DNA from: Papilionanthe hookeriana x Papilionanthe teres
Lineage: Eukaryota > Streptophyta > Magnoliopsida > Asparagales > Orchidaceae
Length of the DNA stretch: 64,000 nt
Assembly (NCBI GenBank): GCA_022702705.1
Contig: CM040428.1
Span: 54,677,198 to 54,741,197 of the forward strand
Direction: 5' to 3'
The position numbers and the translations under genes were made by a program. A model generated the notes under the pieces. The model saw only the letters and a list, made by a program, of their open reading frames with translations. It searched no databases and was not told where the DNA came from. Below are positions 23,366-34,963 of the stretch, piece after piece (within the stretch, counting starts at the first letter, position 1; each line of letters opens with the position of its first letter).

Positions 23366-23394
23366 CTATATATGTGTACATATGTATATGTATC
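23281..23394. repeat. (CATA)n / (TA)n / TATG-rich microsatellite
   Basis: About 8 CATA units, then about 23 TA units, then TATG-rich sequence. The hAT-like element at 23395 inserted into the edge of this tract. Confidence 0.95.
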
Positions 23395-24076
23395 TAGGGC
23401 TGTCAAAAAAGCTCGTTGTTCGCGAACAGTTCGTGTTCGAATCGCCAAAAAGTTCGTGTTTGATTAGTTCAATAAGCAAACGAGACGAACAAAAACAATT
23501 TTTTTCGTTCGGTTTGTTAAACAAAGCCAAACACGAACGAGTGATGTGTTCGTTCGTGTTCGGTTTGTTATTGTTCGAAATATAAAATAATTTAAAATAA
23601 TATATATAAAAAATTTATGATATTTTAAAAATAATTATATATTATAAAAATTTATCATATTTTAAATAATTAAACTTCTATAAATTATAATATATGATAA
23701 ATTATTAATAACAATAATAATATTATAGTATTAATTATATTAATATAAATATTATAATATTATAATTAATATCTTATCTTATATATTAAAATAAAACACT
23801 AATCAAAACCTTAAACGTCTTATTCGGTTTGCTTCATTTTGAGGAAGTATAGGTTACTTGATGTGTACGGAATACCTGATCAATTTGCTTCATTTTGAGG
23901 AAGTATCCTATCAAAGCTAGGGCTGTCCAAAAAGCTTGTTGTTCGCGAACAGTTCGTGTTCGGTTTGTCAGGAAGTTCGTATTCGTTTGATAAGCAAACG
24001 ATCCAAACACGAACAATGATGTGTTCGAACATTTCAAACAAGAACACTAGCTCTGTTCGGTTCGTTTACACCCCTA
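23395..24076. mobile_element. hAT-like non-autonomous element
   Basis: It starts TAGGGCTGTCAAAA, ends GTTTACACCCCTA, and is flanked by a perfect 8-bp target duplication, TATGTATC (23387-23394 and 24077-24084), as expected for hAT transposons. Internal sequence is rich in GTTCGCGAACAGTTCGTG and its inverse. The left-end sequence recurs at about 23919, so the element is either tandemly duplicated or composite. No transposase. Confidence 0.88.
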
Positions 24077-24330
24077 TATGTATCTATATATGTGTGTACA
24101 TATGTATATGTATGTTTATATGTGTACATATGTATATACATATGTACAAATGTATATACATATGTACATATGTACATATATATGTACATATGTATATAAA
24201 TATGTGTGTGTGTGTGTGTAGATACACATATACACATACATATATATATACAGATATGCACATATACAGATACATACCTATATAGATATCGATACATACA
24301 TGCCTATACAGAGACACACACACACACATT
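24077..24330. repeat. TATG/TACATA low-complexity tract
   Basis: About 250 bp of alternating purine-pyrimidine sequence with many short TATGTACATA-type palindromes. Confidence 0.9.
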
Positions 24331-24487
24331 GTCATTGTGGGTATAATCGTGTTACTTGCATGAAGAATTGTTCATCATGAGAGGGAATACTGTAAAATGC
24401 ACTATGAACAAATATATTGCTTCTGCACATGGAGATGTCGGGACCAGGTAGTACATCTCCCAGCCTACTACAAACCAAGAAGCCTCA

Positions 24488-24490
<3 letters not shown>

Positions 24491-24561
<71 letters not shown>
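24491..24561. repeat. (AT)n microsatellite
   Basis: About 35 AT units. Confidence 0.97.
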
Positions 24562-24565
<4 letters not shown>

Positions 24566-24707
24566 ATGCAAGAAAAATATTGATTAAAGTGTTTCCTAAT
24601 GTGCATAAAAAACAAGTAAATTCTATAAAAATCTCATAAGGTCAAAGTATAATTTTAAATTTTTATTCTTTTTAAACAATGAAATAAATCATAAAATATT
24701 TGATTTT

Positions 24708-24953
24708 AGTGTTCGTTCGAGACATCTTTCTGTTGCTTAATTTGCTTTTCAGTCTGTCTCCCGAGTTCTATATGGAGAGCCGCTTTCTTTTTTTACTTTC
24801 TAAAAACTTCTATTTTCTTAAAATTTACCCGTTAAATTATTATAGCAGGCAGAAAGCTACGGTCTGATTCTGTAAAATTAAAATAAACTTGTAATAATCA
24901 CCACACATTCTTGAACATCAGTTTCTTCTGCAACAACTACCCCAAACAGACCC
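24708..24953. mobile_element. Tourist-like MITE, family 1, degenerate copy
   Basis: The right end ACTACCCCAAACAGACCC plus TAA is clear; the left end AGTGTTCGTTCGAGACA is decayed. Confidence 0.6.
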
Positions 24954-25517
24954 TAAATCTCATCAATTTATAGAAGCAAAGTACTCAAACTATGGAGCCA
25001 TAAACCCTTTCACAAATTTAAATTTTTCAAAAACATTGTTGGTGGCCTATCTCTGCTACATATTAACTTTGATTCAACGTTCAAACAGACATAAAATACG
25101 ATAACAGTGAGTCTGCAAAGCGTCCAAGCAAGTGAAGACACATAGCATTGAATATTCTGATCTCTTTGAGGCCTACGAAACGCAGGAACACATAGAAGAA
25201 AGTGACCGGCCCTCTCTCAAGTCAATGGCGCCCTTTTCTGTGCGTTTCAACTGAAACAATTACAAATCACGAATATATAAAGCCATCCATGCATAAAAGT
25301 CCACATATTTTATTATTTACCCTAATCAGTACATATGTCTTCTCTTTTACAAACCTCTTTTTAATCTTTTTTTCCCCCTCTCTCAATCACTTTTGCAGTA
25401 GGCTAGTCAAAAAGAAAAGTTTTGAACCTGGAGGACGGCCGAACAATAGTAATTGATTTGTTGTAGATTAGTCGTGTAGCTAAATAGAGGCCGACCAACC
25501 AAGAGGATACCAAATAG
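24954..25517. other. Intergenic stretch, nothing recognised
   Basis: No domain, RNA gene or repeat ends identified. Confidence 0.4.
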
Positions 25518-25864
25518 TGTTGAGAAATTTAGGGCGAAGAAATGTAAGAATCGACACAAATCCAAAAGAATACACAGAGATTTAACGAGGTTTGACAAAG
25601 ATTCCTACATCCTCGGGAGCAGAGCGGCGAATTCACTATTTCAGATGAGTTAGAAGTTCTAGTTCACATACCCATAGCGTTACTCATCTATTTATAGATA
25701 AAACCTACAAATAAATTATTAAAACGCCCCCGCTCCCCCAACTCTCTTTATTCCAAGAGGCTCAAATTTCAGTATATAGTAGCCATACCTAACAAATCTC
25801 TACGCTCGACGAATATCCAAGCCATAGAAGAAATGCGTCATCGGTATATGAGTCATACATAACA
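25518..25864 (-). mobile_element. Solo LTR of the same small family, minus strand
   Basis: In plus orientation it runs from TGTTGAGAAATTTAGG to CATACATAACA. Flanks are AATAG (25513-25517) and AATAA (25865-25869), a 4-of-5 match. Like the 19274 copy it has an extra 5'-end module: a second CCTAACA end at about 25797 preceded by a purine-rich stretch on the minus strand. Confidence 0.8.
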
Positions 25865-27432
25865 AATAAGACTAGAAGGCGAATGGTCAGAGGCCCACCA
25901 ATCGAATGTCACATAATAGGTTGATCATGAGTATTTAAACAGGGTCGATGATGTAAGCGTTATTTTATATTTTATATTTCTAATATTCCATAAATAGATA
26001 GATAAACATTATATTATGTGTATATATATTTATGTAAATATTGAAAGATAGAATGGGTGACAGGATGATAACCTCGAATGCTGCGCTGTAAGCTGGCCTC
26101 AGATGCCAACACAAGGAAGAGGACGTCCTCTCAGGGGGGGAGGGAGGTACACCATGTGCCTGCCCCTCGCCCAATCGGATATACCTATTTTCTATGCGAG
26201 TCCCCATATATCATCACATATTCAATTCATTAAATCAGAATTTTTTTCTTTTAAATTATTATCGGATTATCATAAAAAAATATTGGGTCGAAATATATAT
26301 TCTAAAATTATAAATCAGATTGTATACCAGCTAAACTCTCATTAAAATAATAGCATACCATAATAATATATTTTAATGTATATAAAAAATACACTAAGAG
26401 AATCATGGACTAGGGGAGAAGAGTACAACGAAGAAGGTCTCACTGATAGAAATTATGAGGCTCACCCATCTGACCGAGTGCAATTGTCTGAACCGAAGCC
26501 GACAAGGCAAAAACTGACAATTGAATGATCTGAATCCAACTCTTTTGTTCTGAAAGCAGACAGAGAAATTAAGCAAATTAGCATGAAAAAGTGGATCGAC
26601 TCTAGGGAAGACCTGACCCCTTAACATCTCCAATCAAAGATCAACAATCATACTAATTCAGCTAACTGAACCAGTCCCGTTGAATCGAAGCCAATCAAGC
26701 TCAACCGACCGGCAATACCTTAGCCAACCGAACCGACCGTGAGCTGAAGCCAAACACACTCTACTAATTGAGTCAGTGAGCAGCAGAGCGATAGTCTTAT
26801 ACCTATAAAATACCAAGAATCTTTCTTTACAACCCTCATTAAAGCACGGGCAAACGTGTAACATCACCATATTATCATCTCTCTCTCATATAAATAGAGA
26901 GGTAATCTTATAGACAAAGATAATGAAATTAGCCAAAAAAGACATGAAATATCAACACAATTGACATGATTATTGTTCACTCATTTTTCTCTCTCTTCTT
27001 TAGAACCATATATTGCAGGGAACGAAAATATATATTTTTGGACAACTTATATACCTTATGCAATATTTCAATTTACAATCTAAAATTCCATAATATATAG
27101 GAAGATTTAATACCTTAATTTCAATTTTTACACATATGCCCCCCAATAAAGTTTTAGTGCTGGAGCAATAAATACAAATATTTACGGAGGTTTGCCCGTA
27201 AATATGTTGTTAGTTGTGCAAATGAAAAAAACATGGCCATCGTTATCGTGTTGAAGTCTTCAAAATATTTCCAACTTCATAGCCATCTCAATTATTAGGG
27301 AATGTAAATATTAAATGTTATAAAAACAAAATTAAATCATTGTGTGAAAGGTAATGATTATACTAAATATAAAAGAGAAATAATGCAAAGATGTGACATA
27401 TTAAAGTAAATACAATCTAAATTATATACAAT

Positions 27433-27436
<4 letters not shown>
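25865..27436. other. Unassigned intergenic region
   Basis: 26040-26180 and 26400-26910 are less AT-rich than their surroundings. The second ends with CTCTCTCTCATATAAATAGA, a TATA-like arrangement that could be an LTR or promoter edge, but no matching terminal repeat was found. No coding domain recognised. Confidence 0.3.

Positions 27437-27498
<62 letters not shown>
27437..27498. repeat. (AT)n microsatellite
   Basis: About 30 AT units. Confidence 0.97.
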
Positions 27499-27502
<4 letters not shown>

Positions 27503-27613
27503 TTTCCTTTTGTTATATAAATAATATGTGGTAGAGGGATTTGAAAATGGGCAATCTCAAGTTTGTGATGATATCAATACATTACAAAAAATAACTAATT
27601 TGGTACCAATATA

Positions 27614-28243
27614 TGTAACAGCCCGAACTCTCACCCATCAAGTTATTGTCCACTTTGGCCAAGTGGTCTCATATATTTGCCCCGTTGGTGTAACTTTTCA
27701 GGAGATCACCCGTCCTAAGAGCTTAACTTTAGAGTTTCTATTGAAATTCCATCGTTACACAAAAGGGGACAAGTTGTTTAAGATTTCAACTTCATTCTAC
27801 TTAAATGGTTTCACAATCTCCCCTACTTTTTCATTAGCTCTTTTAGCCAGAATAACTGCGATACAGATAGGATTTTAGAAGTGGTCCCTACAGACTCGAG
27901 GTGGCTACCACCATAGCACTTTGTCCCATCCAGGATAAAGAGGTGGCTCCCATGACGTGGCACTTTATTTTGAAGTAAAATTCATTCCCATCTTCTGACT
28001 GGTGAAATGCTCTGATACCATTTGTGACAGCATGACTTTCATAGATTTATGGATTGTCTGTTTTGGCCAAATGGCCTTATAGCTTTGTCCCGTTAGAGTA
28101 ACTTTCCAAGAGGTCACCCATCCTAATAGTGCTCCAAGATGAGCACACTTAACTTTGGAGTTTCTATTAAAATTTCACAATTATATCAAAAAGTACCCCA
28201 AAGTTTAAGAAATCGGTTTTTCATTCTATTTAAGGTGTTCACA
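27614..28243 (-). mobile_element. Cassandra-type TRIM retrotransposon
   Basis: A 630-bp element with two short LTRs (28023-28243 as 5' LTR, 27614-27815 as 3' LTR, minus strand) and only about 207 bp between them. The initiator-Met-tRNA primer site TGGTATCAGAGC lies at 28009-28020, two bases inside the 5' LTR. A purine-rich GTAGGGGAGAT precedes the 3' LTR, and a perfect 5-bp duplication ATATA flanks the element (27609-27613, 28244-28248). The LTRs carry 5S rRNA-like sequence, the defining trait of Cassandra elements. There is no coding capacity; such elements depend on proteins from other retrotransposons. Confidence 0.9.
28110..28165 (-). ncRNA. 5S rRNA-like segment in Cassandra LTR
   Basis: The minus strand reads AAAGTTAAGTGTGCTC, like the 5S box A, and then TAGGATGGGTGACCTC, like box C, about 20 bp apart. 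This is the 5S internal promoter kept in Cassandra LTRs, not a functional 5S rRNA gene. The 3' LTR copy (about 27695-27740) has lost about 20 bp between the two boxes. Confidence 0.85.
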
Positions 28244-28379
28244 ATATATTTTTTAAACTCGTGATGTTAATGATATGCATGTCAGATATTTGAATCCAGA
28301 TAGATTTTCTTTATATACAGTGAACTTTAATAAAAAAAAGAGATACTAAACTATAGAGAGACGTTGTATGAGTGAGCAT

Positions 28380-29095
28380 TCGTGTCTTTATCACTATGGC
28401 CTATGTGGCTCAAAATTAACACTATTCCCATCCGTCCTCTGTGGCCTAGAAACATTATTGCAACTCACCATCACAACTTACATGACCAAATATTGTCTAC
28501 ATGGCTCACAAATCATGTAACTCGTAACTCCATTCTTAGTGGCCTACGTATATTAGGGAAACTTTTTTACTATGGCCTATGCAGCCGATTTCTGTCATTA
28601 TAACGTCCAGCTATGACCTTTGTGGTCAACTGACACTATTGCAACTCACTACTATGACTTATATGACAAACAACGACTTACATGTTTTACAGCTCATGCG
28701 GCTCCCAATTCAGGCCTTTGTGGCCTATGAATGTTAATACAACTCTCTGTTATGACCTATGTGACATACTACTAACATTATATTCCTTTATTATGGCCTT
28801 TCTGGCTAACGACAGTATCACAACTCACAATTATGAACCTTGTGACCAACTGCGTCCCATGTGACTCACAGCTCATGCAGCTTCTAACTACGCGCCTATG
28901 TGGCTCGCTGCTATTGCAGTTTCTAAATAGCCCTAAGTGGGCAACTAATGTTATTACAACTCTCCAATACGGCTTTTATGGCCAAACAACGCTTCTCAAG
29001 CTTCCAACAACAGTCTATATGGCCAACTACTACTACAGTTTTCAACTACAACCTCTACGCTAAGCTGAGGCTATTACAACTACCAATAACTACGT
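28380..29095. repeat. Degenerate tandem repeat (TGTGGCC-AACTCAC type)
   Basis: About 700 bp are built of loosely repeated phrases such as CTATGGCCTATGTGGC, ATTGCAACTCAC and TATGACCTATGTGAC at irregular 35-60 bp spacing. An inverse-orientation copy occurs at about 34010-34260. It lies about 140 bp beyond the decayed primer site of the Tat-like element at 29225, so it may be that element's internal leader. Confidence 0.6.
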
Positions 29096-29224
29096 TTTTT
29101 GTACCCATATACGAATATTAAAGTTGAGCCACTATTGTATAACTTCAATTTCATCTGTATTGATTTCAAAGAAGAGTGGACATATATACTGATCCACCTC
29201 AGTTATTATCACAAAGATAGAACT

Positions 29225-29240
29225 CCTGGTAATGACACCA
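29225..29240 (-). other. Decayed primer-binding site of Tat-like element
   Basis: The minus strand reads TGGTGTCATTACCAGG. It aligns with the intact site TGGCGCCGTTGCCGGG at 50208 with only C-to-T and G-to-A changes. Confidence 0.65.
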
Positions 29241-29247
29241 GAAAAAC

Positions 29248-30842
29248 TGATTTACTCCGTAGCAAATTGATTCAAATCTTAAATTCATATTTTCTTACAC
29301 ACTAAAGTTTCTAATGCAATTATATGTATCATTTCAGTAATATAGGGCTCTAAAGAGTCTGGGATGTCAAACCCACAGGAAACAAAGGGAAGCCAAAGTA
29401 GGAAAATTTTCTAGTATACTAAATTTGTTTTATCTTTGGAAATTCAAAATATTAGAGTTTTGCTAACAAACCTACTGCAATTATCTAAAGTCACACATAC
29501 AAGATTTCTAACTACGGTATGTGAAGTAGTTTTGCAAGCGCTAAGGATACATTTCCTTGTGGTGTTAATAGTATAGTGTGGAAGTGGAAGAAATGCAAAA
29601 TAAGATAAAATTTTGTGACAAATAGAAGCATAAATCATCTTTCCTCTTCCGATCGCATAAAGAGGCTTGGTTAAAGTGACCTTAATTGAACTCAATGAAA
29701 ATATCTCTCTATTTATTTGCATCTCCCTATAGAGTACTTTGATTCATACGCTATAATTCAATGTGATTTTCCTAGTAGTTCATGTCGTAGCTCTTCCGAG
29801 TTCTTATGGTTCATAACATATTTAACAAATCAATTGGTCAAATTAAAAATTAAACTAAGTACAAAAGGAAATAATCAAAATAATAAAATATAAACTATTT
29901 CAACATTCAATCCAACATTCTTACACATCTACCACAACACCACAAGGAAAAACAGGTAAATCTACTCAGAAAGCATAGTTGAAACAACACCTGAATGAAT
30001 TGAAATGAAGTGGTTCAACATACAAATGTGTTTCAGAAAACCACAATTCTAAATCACAAATATACTTATCTCTCTCTCTCTCTCCCTCAATTAGCCATGA
30101 AGATATTCCACCCAAGCCCTTGCTCTTCTCCTGCAACTCATCACACAATAGCACTCACAAATCACCACACACACACCCCTAGACTTTCTTAGAGCAAGCA
30201 TAAGATACTTAAAAACATAGGACGAAAAATCCATCTATAACTCTCTCACCCACACTAGAAATCACCACAAACACACACCTCTTTGACTCCTTGGCCGAAC
30301 ATTTTTCAATTCTCATCCTCTCCTTTATTCTCCTTTCAATCTGCTCTAAAATCCACCTTGAAATCGATGTTGAACTGCTCCGAACCATCTTGAAACTGTC
30401 CAGAATTTGGTACTCGCGCCTAGGCACCACCCTATTCTAACACCATGACCTTTACCTTCATGATTGGGGCCATGGAGCTCAGTGGTCGGTGCCTAAGCGC
30501 TAATCTCTCGGGTTTCATTTTAATGGACTGGCATCTAGGCGACACTGATCTGGCACCACGGTCTTGTTGTCCAGAATTGAGGCCATGGCGCCCAGTGTTT
30601 GGTGCCCTAGCACCAAGCTCTTGGGTTTCAGGCTTGGATGACGCCTAGTACTTAGTGCCAATGCCCCATCCTTCAAAAAATGCATTTTCTTGAAATCTTC
30701 TTCTTTTCACTCCGGGTTCCTAATACTTATTATACCTGCAATAAAAACATATAAATACATTTCTTTAAAGTGCAATTTCATTCAAAAAGATGTGCATAAT
30801 ATAATAAAATTCATGCAATATTTGCACACATAATGTACTTAC
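29248..30842 (-). repeat. Tat-like LTR (5' LTR of a truncated Gypsy element)
   Basis: Minus-strand start TGTAAGTACATTATG, end GTAAATCA just before the decayed primer site. Landmarks shared with the LTRs at 47710-51392 are AATGAAATTGCACTT, a GGCGCC/GGCACC-rich block (about 30420-30640) and CCTGTGGGTTTGACATC towards the 3' end. Length is about 1,595 bp, close to the 602-2198 copy. No matching 3' LTR or pol is seen, so the element is truncated on its lower-coordinate side. Confidence 0.6.
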
Positions 30843-31086
30843 AATTATATTGTGAATTACCTCCATTGGCCTACGCCTGTGTTTTTCCACATAAAAATCG
30901 TGGTGTCTACTCTTGTTACTTCTCTATTATTTGTGCGAGCGTTGTATTTATTACTCTACCGCCTCAAATCTTTCAGGGAATTGCAACGAAACTAAAACCT
31001 AATTTAATGAAGGGAAGCCACGTGATTGTTTTCCCTTCTAATTTTTCAAATCATATGGTCCTACATTCTCTACTTTTGCAATGTTG

Positions 31087-31674
31087 ATGATGATGACTAT
31101 GATGGAGATGATATAGCCCTTCATAATGTATCATATTTGCAACATCAATTCAATTGGAATGAAAATGAATCACATGTGGAGGCTCCTCATAATTTCCCTT
31201 TGAATCTGACCATCTATGATATTTTGTTATCATAGCAATTGAGAAATTATTGCATCATCAGGACTCCAATCAGGATCTGTCGCGTGTATATACATACCCA
31301 CCCACAGCGATACCTCTATGAGTTATTATTATAAACAACATATTAATAAATATAAAAAATATATAAAATAAAATAATTAACTTAGGTAACAAAGTTAATG
31401 ATAGCTAATAAATGTAGTGTATGTTTAAATTTCTTTACAAAGAAATAAATAATAAAAATATGCTGACAATGATATCACATAAGTCTTGATATTCTAAAAT
31501 TATTCCCTGCAGTGATCTCGTGAGCACTCATGAGGCTGACAGGTCCTTACCAAATAATGCCATTAAGTCCATGCATTGTAAACAAATTTAAAATTATGTA
31601 TTTACATATAACACCTAAATTTTACATATAACACCTAAATTTTATTTTTATAATTACATCATTTCTGAAATCCT
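31087..31674. other. AT-rich stretch, nothing recognised
   Basis: Contains a direct duplication ACATATAACACCTAAATTTT at about 31600-31640. No gene seen. Confidence 0.4.
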
Positions 31675-31860
31675 TTGGGGGCTTTTACATATTCTTATGT
31701 ATTTACACATCTGGCACATAAACATTACTGTTTTTACAATTATACCACGTAAATCTCCCGTGTCACATAAAAAATATCGCAATAAATATTTTCTTTTATA
31801 AATAAGGTGTTAGATATGTAAATACATAGCAATTGGGTGGTATGTATGTAGATCTTCTTT
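31675..31860. mobile_element. MITE family 2 copy
   Basis: Left TTCTTATGTATTTACACATC and right GTTAGATATGTAAATACATA are inverted partners, with GCAATTGGGTGGTATG at the right end. Confidence 0.65.
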
Positions 31861-32043
31861 AATGTATTTTTAAGTTTATATTAAAATCATATCTTTATGA
31901 AGCAATGGGCCCACCAATGAAAATAAAAAAATCAATTTTTGGAGATCAAATAATTCACCACATGGGAAGTTGGTGCAATTGTGATAGATTTTATTTTAAA
32001 TTGCAAAAAAGCTCACGCCGTTTAGCAATTGCAAAAAAAAAGA

Positions 32044-32049
<6 letters not shown>

Positions 32050-32114
<65 letters not shown>
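32050..32114. repeat. (AT)n microsatellite
   Basis: About 32 AT units next to a Tourist-like MITE. Confidence 0.97.
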
Positions 32115-32115
<1 letters not shown>

Positions 32116-32121
32116 CACTAA

Positions 32122-32426
32122 GGGTCTGTTTGGGGCAGCTTATTTGGTGCGGCGGCGTTTTGAAAACGCACTTGTCCTGTTTAGATAAACTGTGTTTTGG
32201 CAGCTTATGCATTTTCAAAACGCTAGAAACAACGTTTTCAAAATGCTGGAAACAGCATTTTCACACCGCACCTACCTAAGTGCGGTGGGAGCTTTCTAGC
32301 TGCGGTATGACTTTTCCAAAAAAATAATAATTTGTAATAGCCACCGCACCTAGCTTATCCGCAAATTATTTTTAATTAGCTTATCAGCAGATTATTCAAT
32401 AAATTGGAGCTGCCCCAAATAGACCA
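32122..32426. mobile_element. Tourist-like MITE, family 1
   Basis: GGGTCTGTTTGGGGCAGCTT on the left and AGCTGCCCCAAATAGACC on the right, with TAA at both sides (32119-32121 and 32427-32429). Confidence 0.9.
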
Positions 32427-32503
32427 TAAAGTGGTATATATATATAAATATTAAATTTAAATATTAAACTTGAATAGATAAAAATTGTTTCGTATTTATG
32501 TAA

Positions 32504-32732
32504 GGATCTATTTATGGCAGCTTATAAGTGCAGCGGTGTATTCAAAACGCTGCCGTACCGTTTGGTTTGCGCGTCTCAACTGTTTTTTCAATAAGCCAGT
32601 TTTGAATTCTTAAAAAAGCCGATCACGGTAAGGGACCTGCGGTTCGGCTTATCAGCAGCTTACGAAAATAAGTTGGATAAACAGTTTCTCTTTGTATAAG
32701 CTGGATAAGCATAAGCCGCCCCAAAAGGACCC
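32504..32732. mobile_element. Tourist-like MITE, family 1
   Basis: GGATCTATTTATGGCAGCTT on the left, AAGCCGCCCCAAAAGGACCC on the right, TAA on both sides. Confidence 0.85.
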
Positions 32733-32980
32733 TAAGTGTCAAACTGATGAAAAATAATCTGATATACAAAAAGCTACGATGGTAAATACAACTTTTATTT
32801 TATTTTTTCGAAAATGTCAGACCGTAGCTAGAAATTTGTCACTGCGGATAGCCAGGACCGGTGTAAAAATTTAAATTTCAACGGTAGCGTTTTGAAAAAA
32901 ACTGTCAACAACAATTCTACAAACAGAATAACTACTAGTCAGATCTGCATCATTGCTGCATTGCTGCCTCAAACGAACCC
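32733..32980. mobile_element. Tourist-like MITE, family 1, left-truncated
   Basis: It aligns by eye with the interior and right half of the 14861 copy (AACTGATGAAAAATAATC, then CAGACCGTAGCTAGAAA) and ends CTCAAACGAACCC plus TAA. The left terminus is missing, perhaps because the neighbouring copy inserted there. Confidence 0.7.
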
Positions 32981-34009
32981 TAAATCTACCAGATATAATT
33001 TATATTTAATTAAAAAAATAGTTTTACATATTTATTTCTTATGTACATCAAATATCCAACATCCCAATACAATTATCTAATTAAGTAAGAATGAGGATAC
33101 TTTAAATGATAATTAAAAAAAATTGATTTTTAAGGTCTAAAATATAATATCAACAAATTTATGTGATATTTATTAAAATATAAAATAAATTGATTAATAT
33201 ACTATTTATTATTAAATAAATAATGTGCAGTATGGTCGCGCACGGAGTCCAAACAGGAATGTATCTATATTATAGAAATAAGGTGAAGTTGGGTTCTGCA
33301 CGTCGTCTGTTTAAATTAATTAATGATTAAGTTATAATTATATCAAGTTAATTAATTATTCAAGTAAATCATTTTCAATTAATACGACGTTTGATTGTTG
33401 ATGAATTAATAAAATATGAATATAGGTCTAATTGGTCTAGATTTATTCAACATTAAGTCAAACATATGCTAACATGAAAGATCATTTAAAACTAGATTAA
33501 TATTGTCGGGTCCTAAGTCCCGGATGTGAAAAATGATGGATGTGTCGGGTGGTAGTCATAGCCAACGTAAATTTTTTATCGAAAATTTATTGTTGTTTTC
33601 GTCTTTTGTTCCTCTGAATTAGCCTACTTATGTGGATACACCTTGCTAGCATATTATGGTTTGCGATAATGATCATGAATGAAATGACTTGCCCTACATC
33701 TCTAGCTTAGTAGACTTAATTGAGTCAATATCTTATGAGGCCTTAATTGACACTCATTTAAAAGCTAAAATTGACCAGACATACTGTTGGCTTCAATTTT
33801 TGATGTCACACACTCGGGACATCTTCTTGAGCCTATACTATTGTATTCTACAAATATGTATTGCTTCATAGCTCATCGCCAGGGGGTTGATGCACTTGCC
33901 CTGCCCATTTCAAGCTTACTCGCGCCAGGGGTGGTCCCTGGCCCCACACTGAGAAACCGAGAGGGCAGGGAACCCACACCTGGTTGCTACAAAGTCATTA
34001 GTTGATAAT
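32981..34009. other. Intergenic stretch, nothing assigned
   Basis: A less AT-rich patch at about 33880-33990 is not recognised. No coding domain or RNA gene seen. Confidence 0.35.
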
Positions 34010-34260
34010 AAAGGCTATAGTCGGTGGCTGAAACATGGGTTGTTGGCCATAAAGCTCGTAGTTAAAAACCACATTGACTGCAAAAGACATTGTTGGTTGC
34101 TACAAAGACAGTAGTTGTCCATAAAGAATGGAGTCATTGACTGTAATAATAGTTGTTGACCACATATGGAGGTCGTAGGTTGAAACTGTAACAATATTAG
34201 GCTGTCACAAAGATCGTAGCTTAGCTAAAACAGTTGCAAGCAGTGATTGTCGACGACCGG
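34010..34260. repeat. Inverse copy of the degenerate 28380-29095 repeat
   Basis: Phrases such as GTTGTTGGCCATAAAGC and TTGGTTGCTACAAAG are the reverse complement of the GGCC-AACT repeat style at 28380-29095. Confidence 0.5.
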
Positions 34261-34648
34261 TGGTTAGCAACAGCAGGTGGTGACGATGAGTGGTGACCGA
34301 TGACACCTAAGTGGTAGTTTTCAACAATGACTGAAGGGTATGGAGATTGATGATGGTCGACGACTACAGCTGGTGATTACTTGTTGGTCTTCTTCAAAAC
34401 ATGATCTATAATTTTACTTCTCCTCTTCTTCTTCTTGCCCCTCCCAAGCGAAGAGATGAAACTTATTTATATCCTTTTAAGGATGGATATTTGTGTTTTT
34501 GGCACATAAATTCTCTAACACCTGATCAGATGATATATGTTGATCCCTATCAATCGTAGATTATTTTGTAAGGATTTGGGTGCTTTAATAAGCTCATAAT
34601 TGTGTGATCATATGCTCATTGGATTTCTCTCATTTAGATACTCGATTT

Positions 34649-34958
34649 TGTTAGGTATGGCTCATATCTATGGAGGGAGTTTCTTGGTGAAGAGGCGTGA
34701 CTCCTGGTGAAAAGGAGTGTCTCTCGGAAGTTAGTGGGTTGGGGGGAGCGAGGGCGTGTTGGTAATTATATCTGTTTGGGTTTTATATACATATATATGT
34801 GTAGCACTATGAGATGTAATTGAACTCCTCTGAAATAGTGAAATTCGCCGGCTCGCTCCCGAGGACGTAGGCAATTCTTTGCCGAACCTCATTAAATCTC
34901 TTGTGTTCTTCTGATTTGTGTCGATTCTTGTTTTTCGTTCCGAATTATTTTCATAACA
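34649..34958 (+). mobile_element. Solo LTR of the small Copia family
   Basis: 310 bp, starts TGTTAGGTATGGCTC, ends ATTTTCATAACA, with a perfect 5-bp duplication GATTT (34644-34648 and 34959-34963). It shares AACTCCTCTGAAATAGTG and CCGAACCTCATTAAATC with the copies at 19274, 22426 and 25518. No internal region. Confidence 0.92.
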
Positions 34959-34963
34959 GATTT

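Noticed and set aside
24077..24330. Palindrome-rich TATGTACATA tract as a CRISPR-like or origin-like array
   Set aside because: It is simple-sequence DNA without fixed repeat-spacer structure, in a plant nuclear context.
26040..26910. Possible genes in moderately GC-rich intergenic patches
   Set aside because: Short frames with no conserved motif and no splice-linked continuation; more likely decayed repeats.
28110..28165. Possible 5S rRNA gene
   Set aside because: It sits inside a 221-bp LTR with primer site and target repeats, is diverged and incomplete, and is explained by the Cassandra element.
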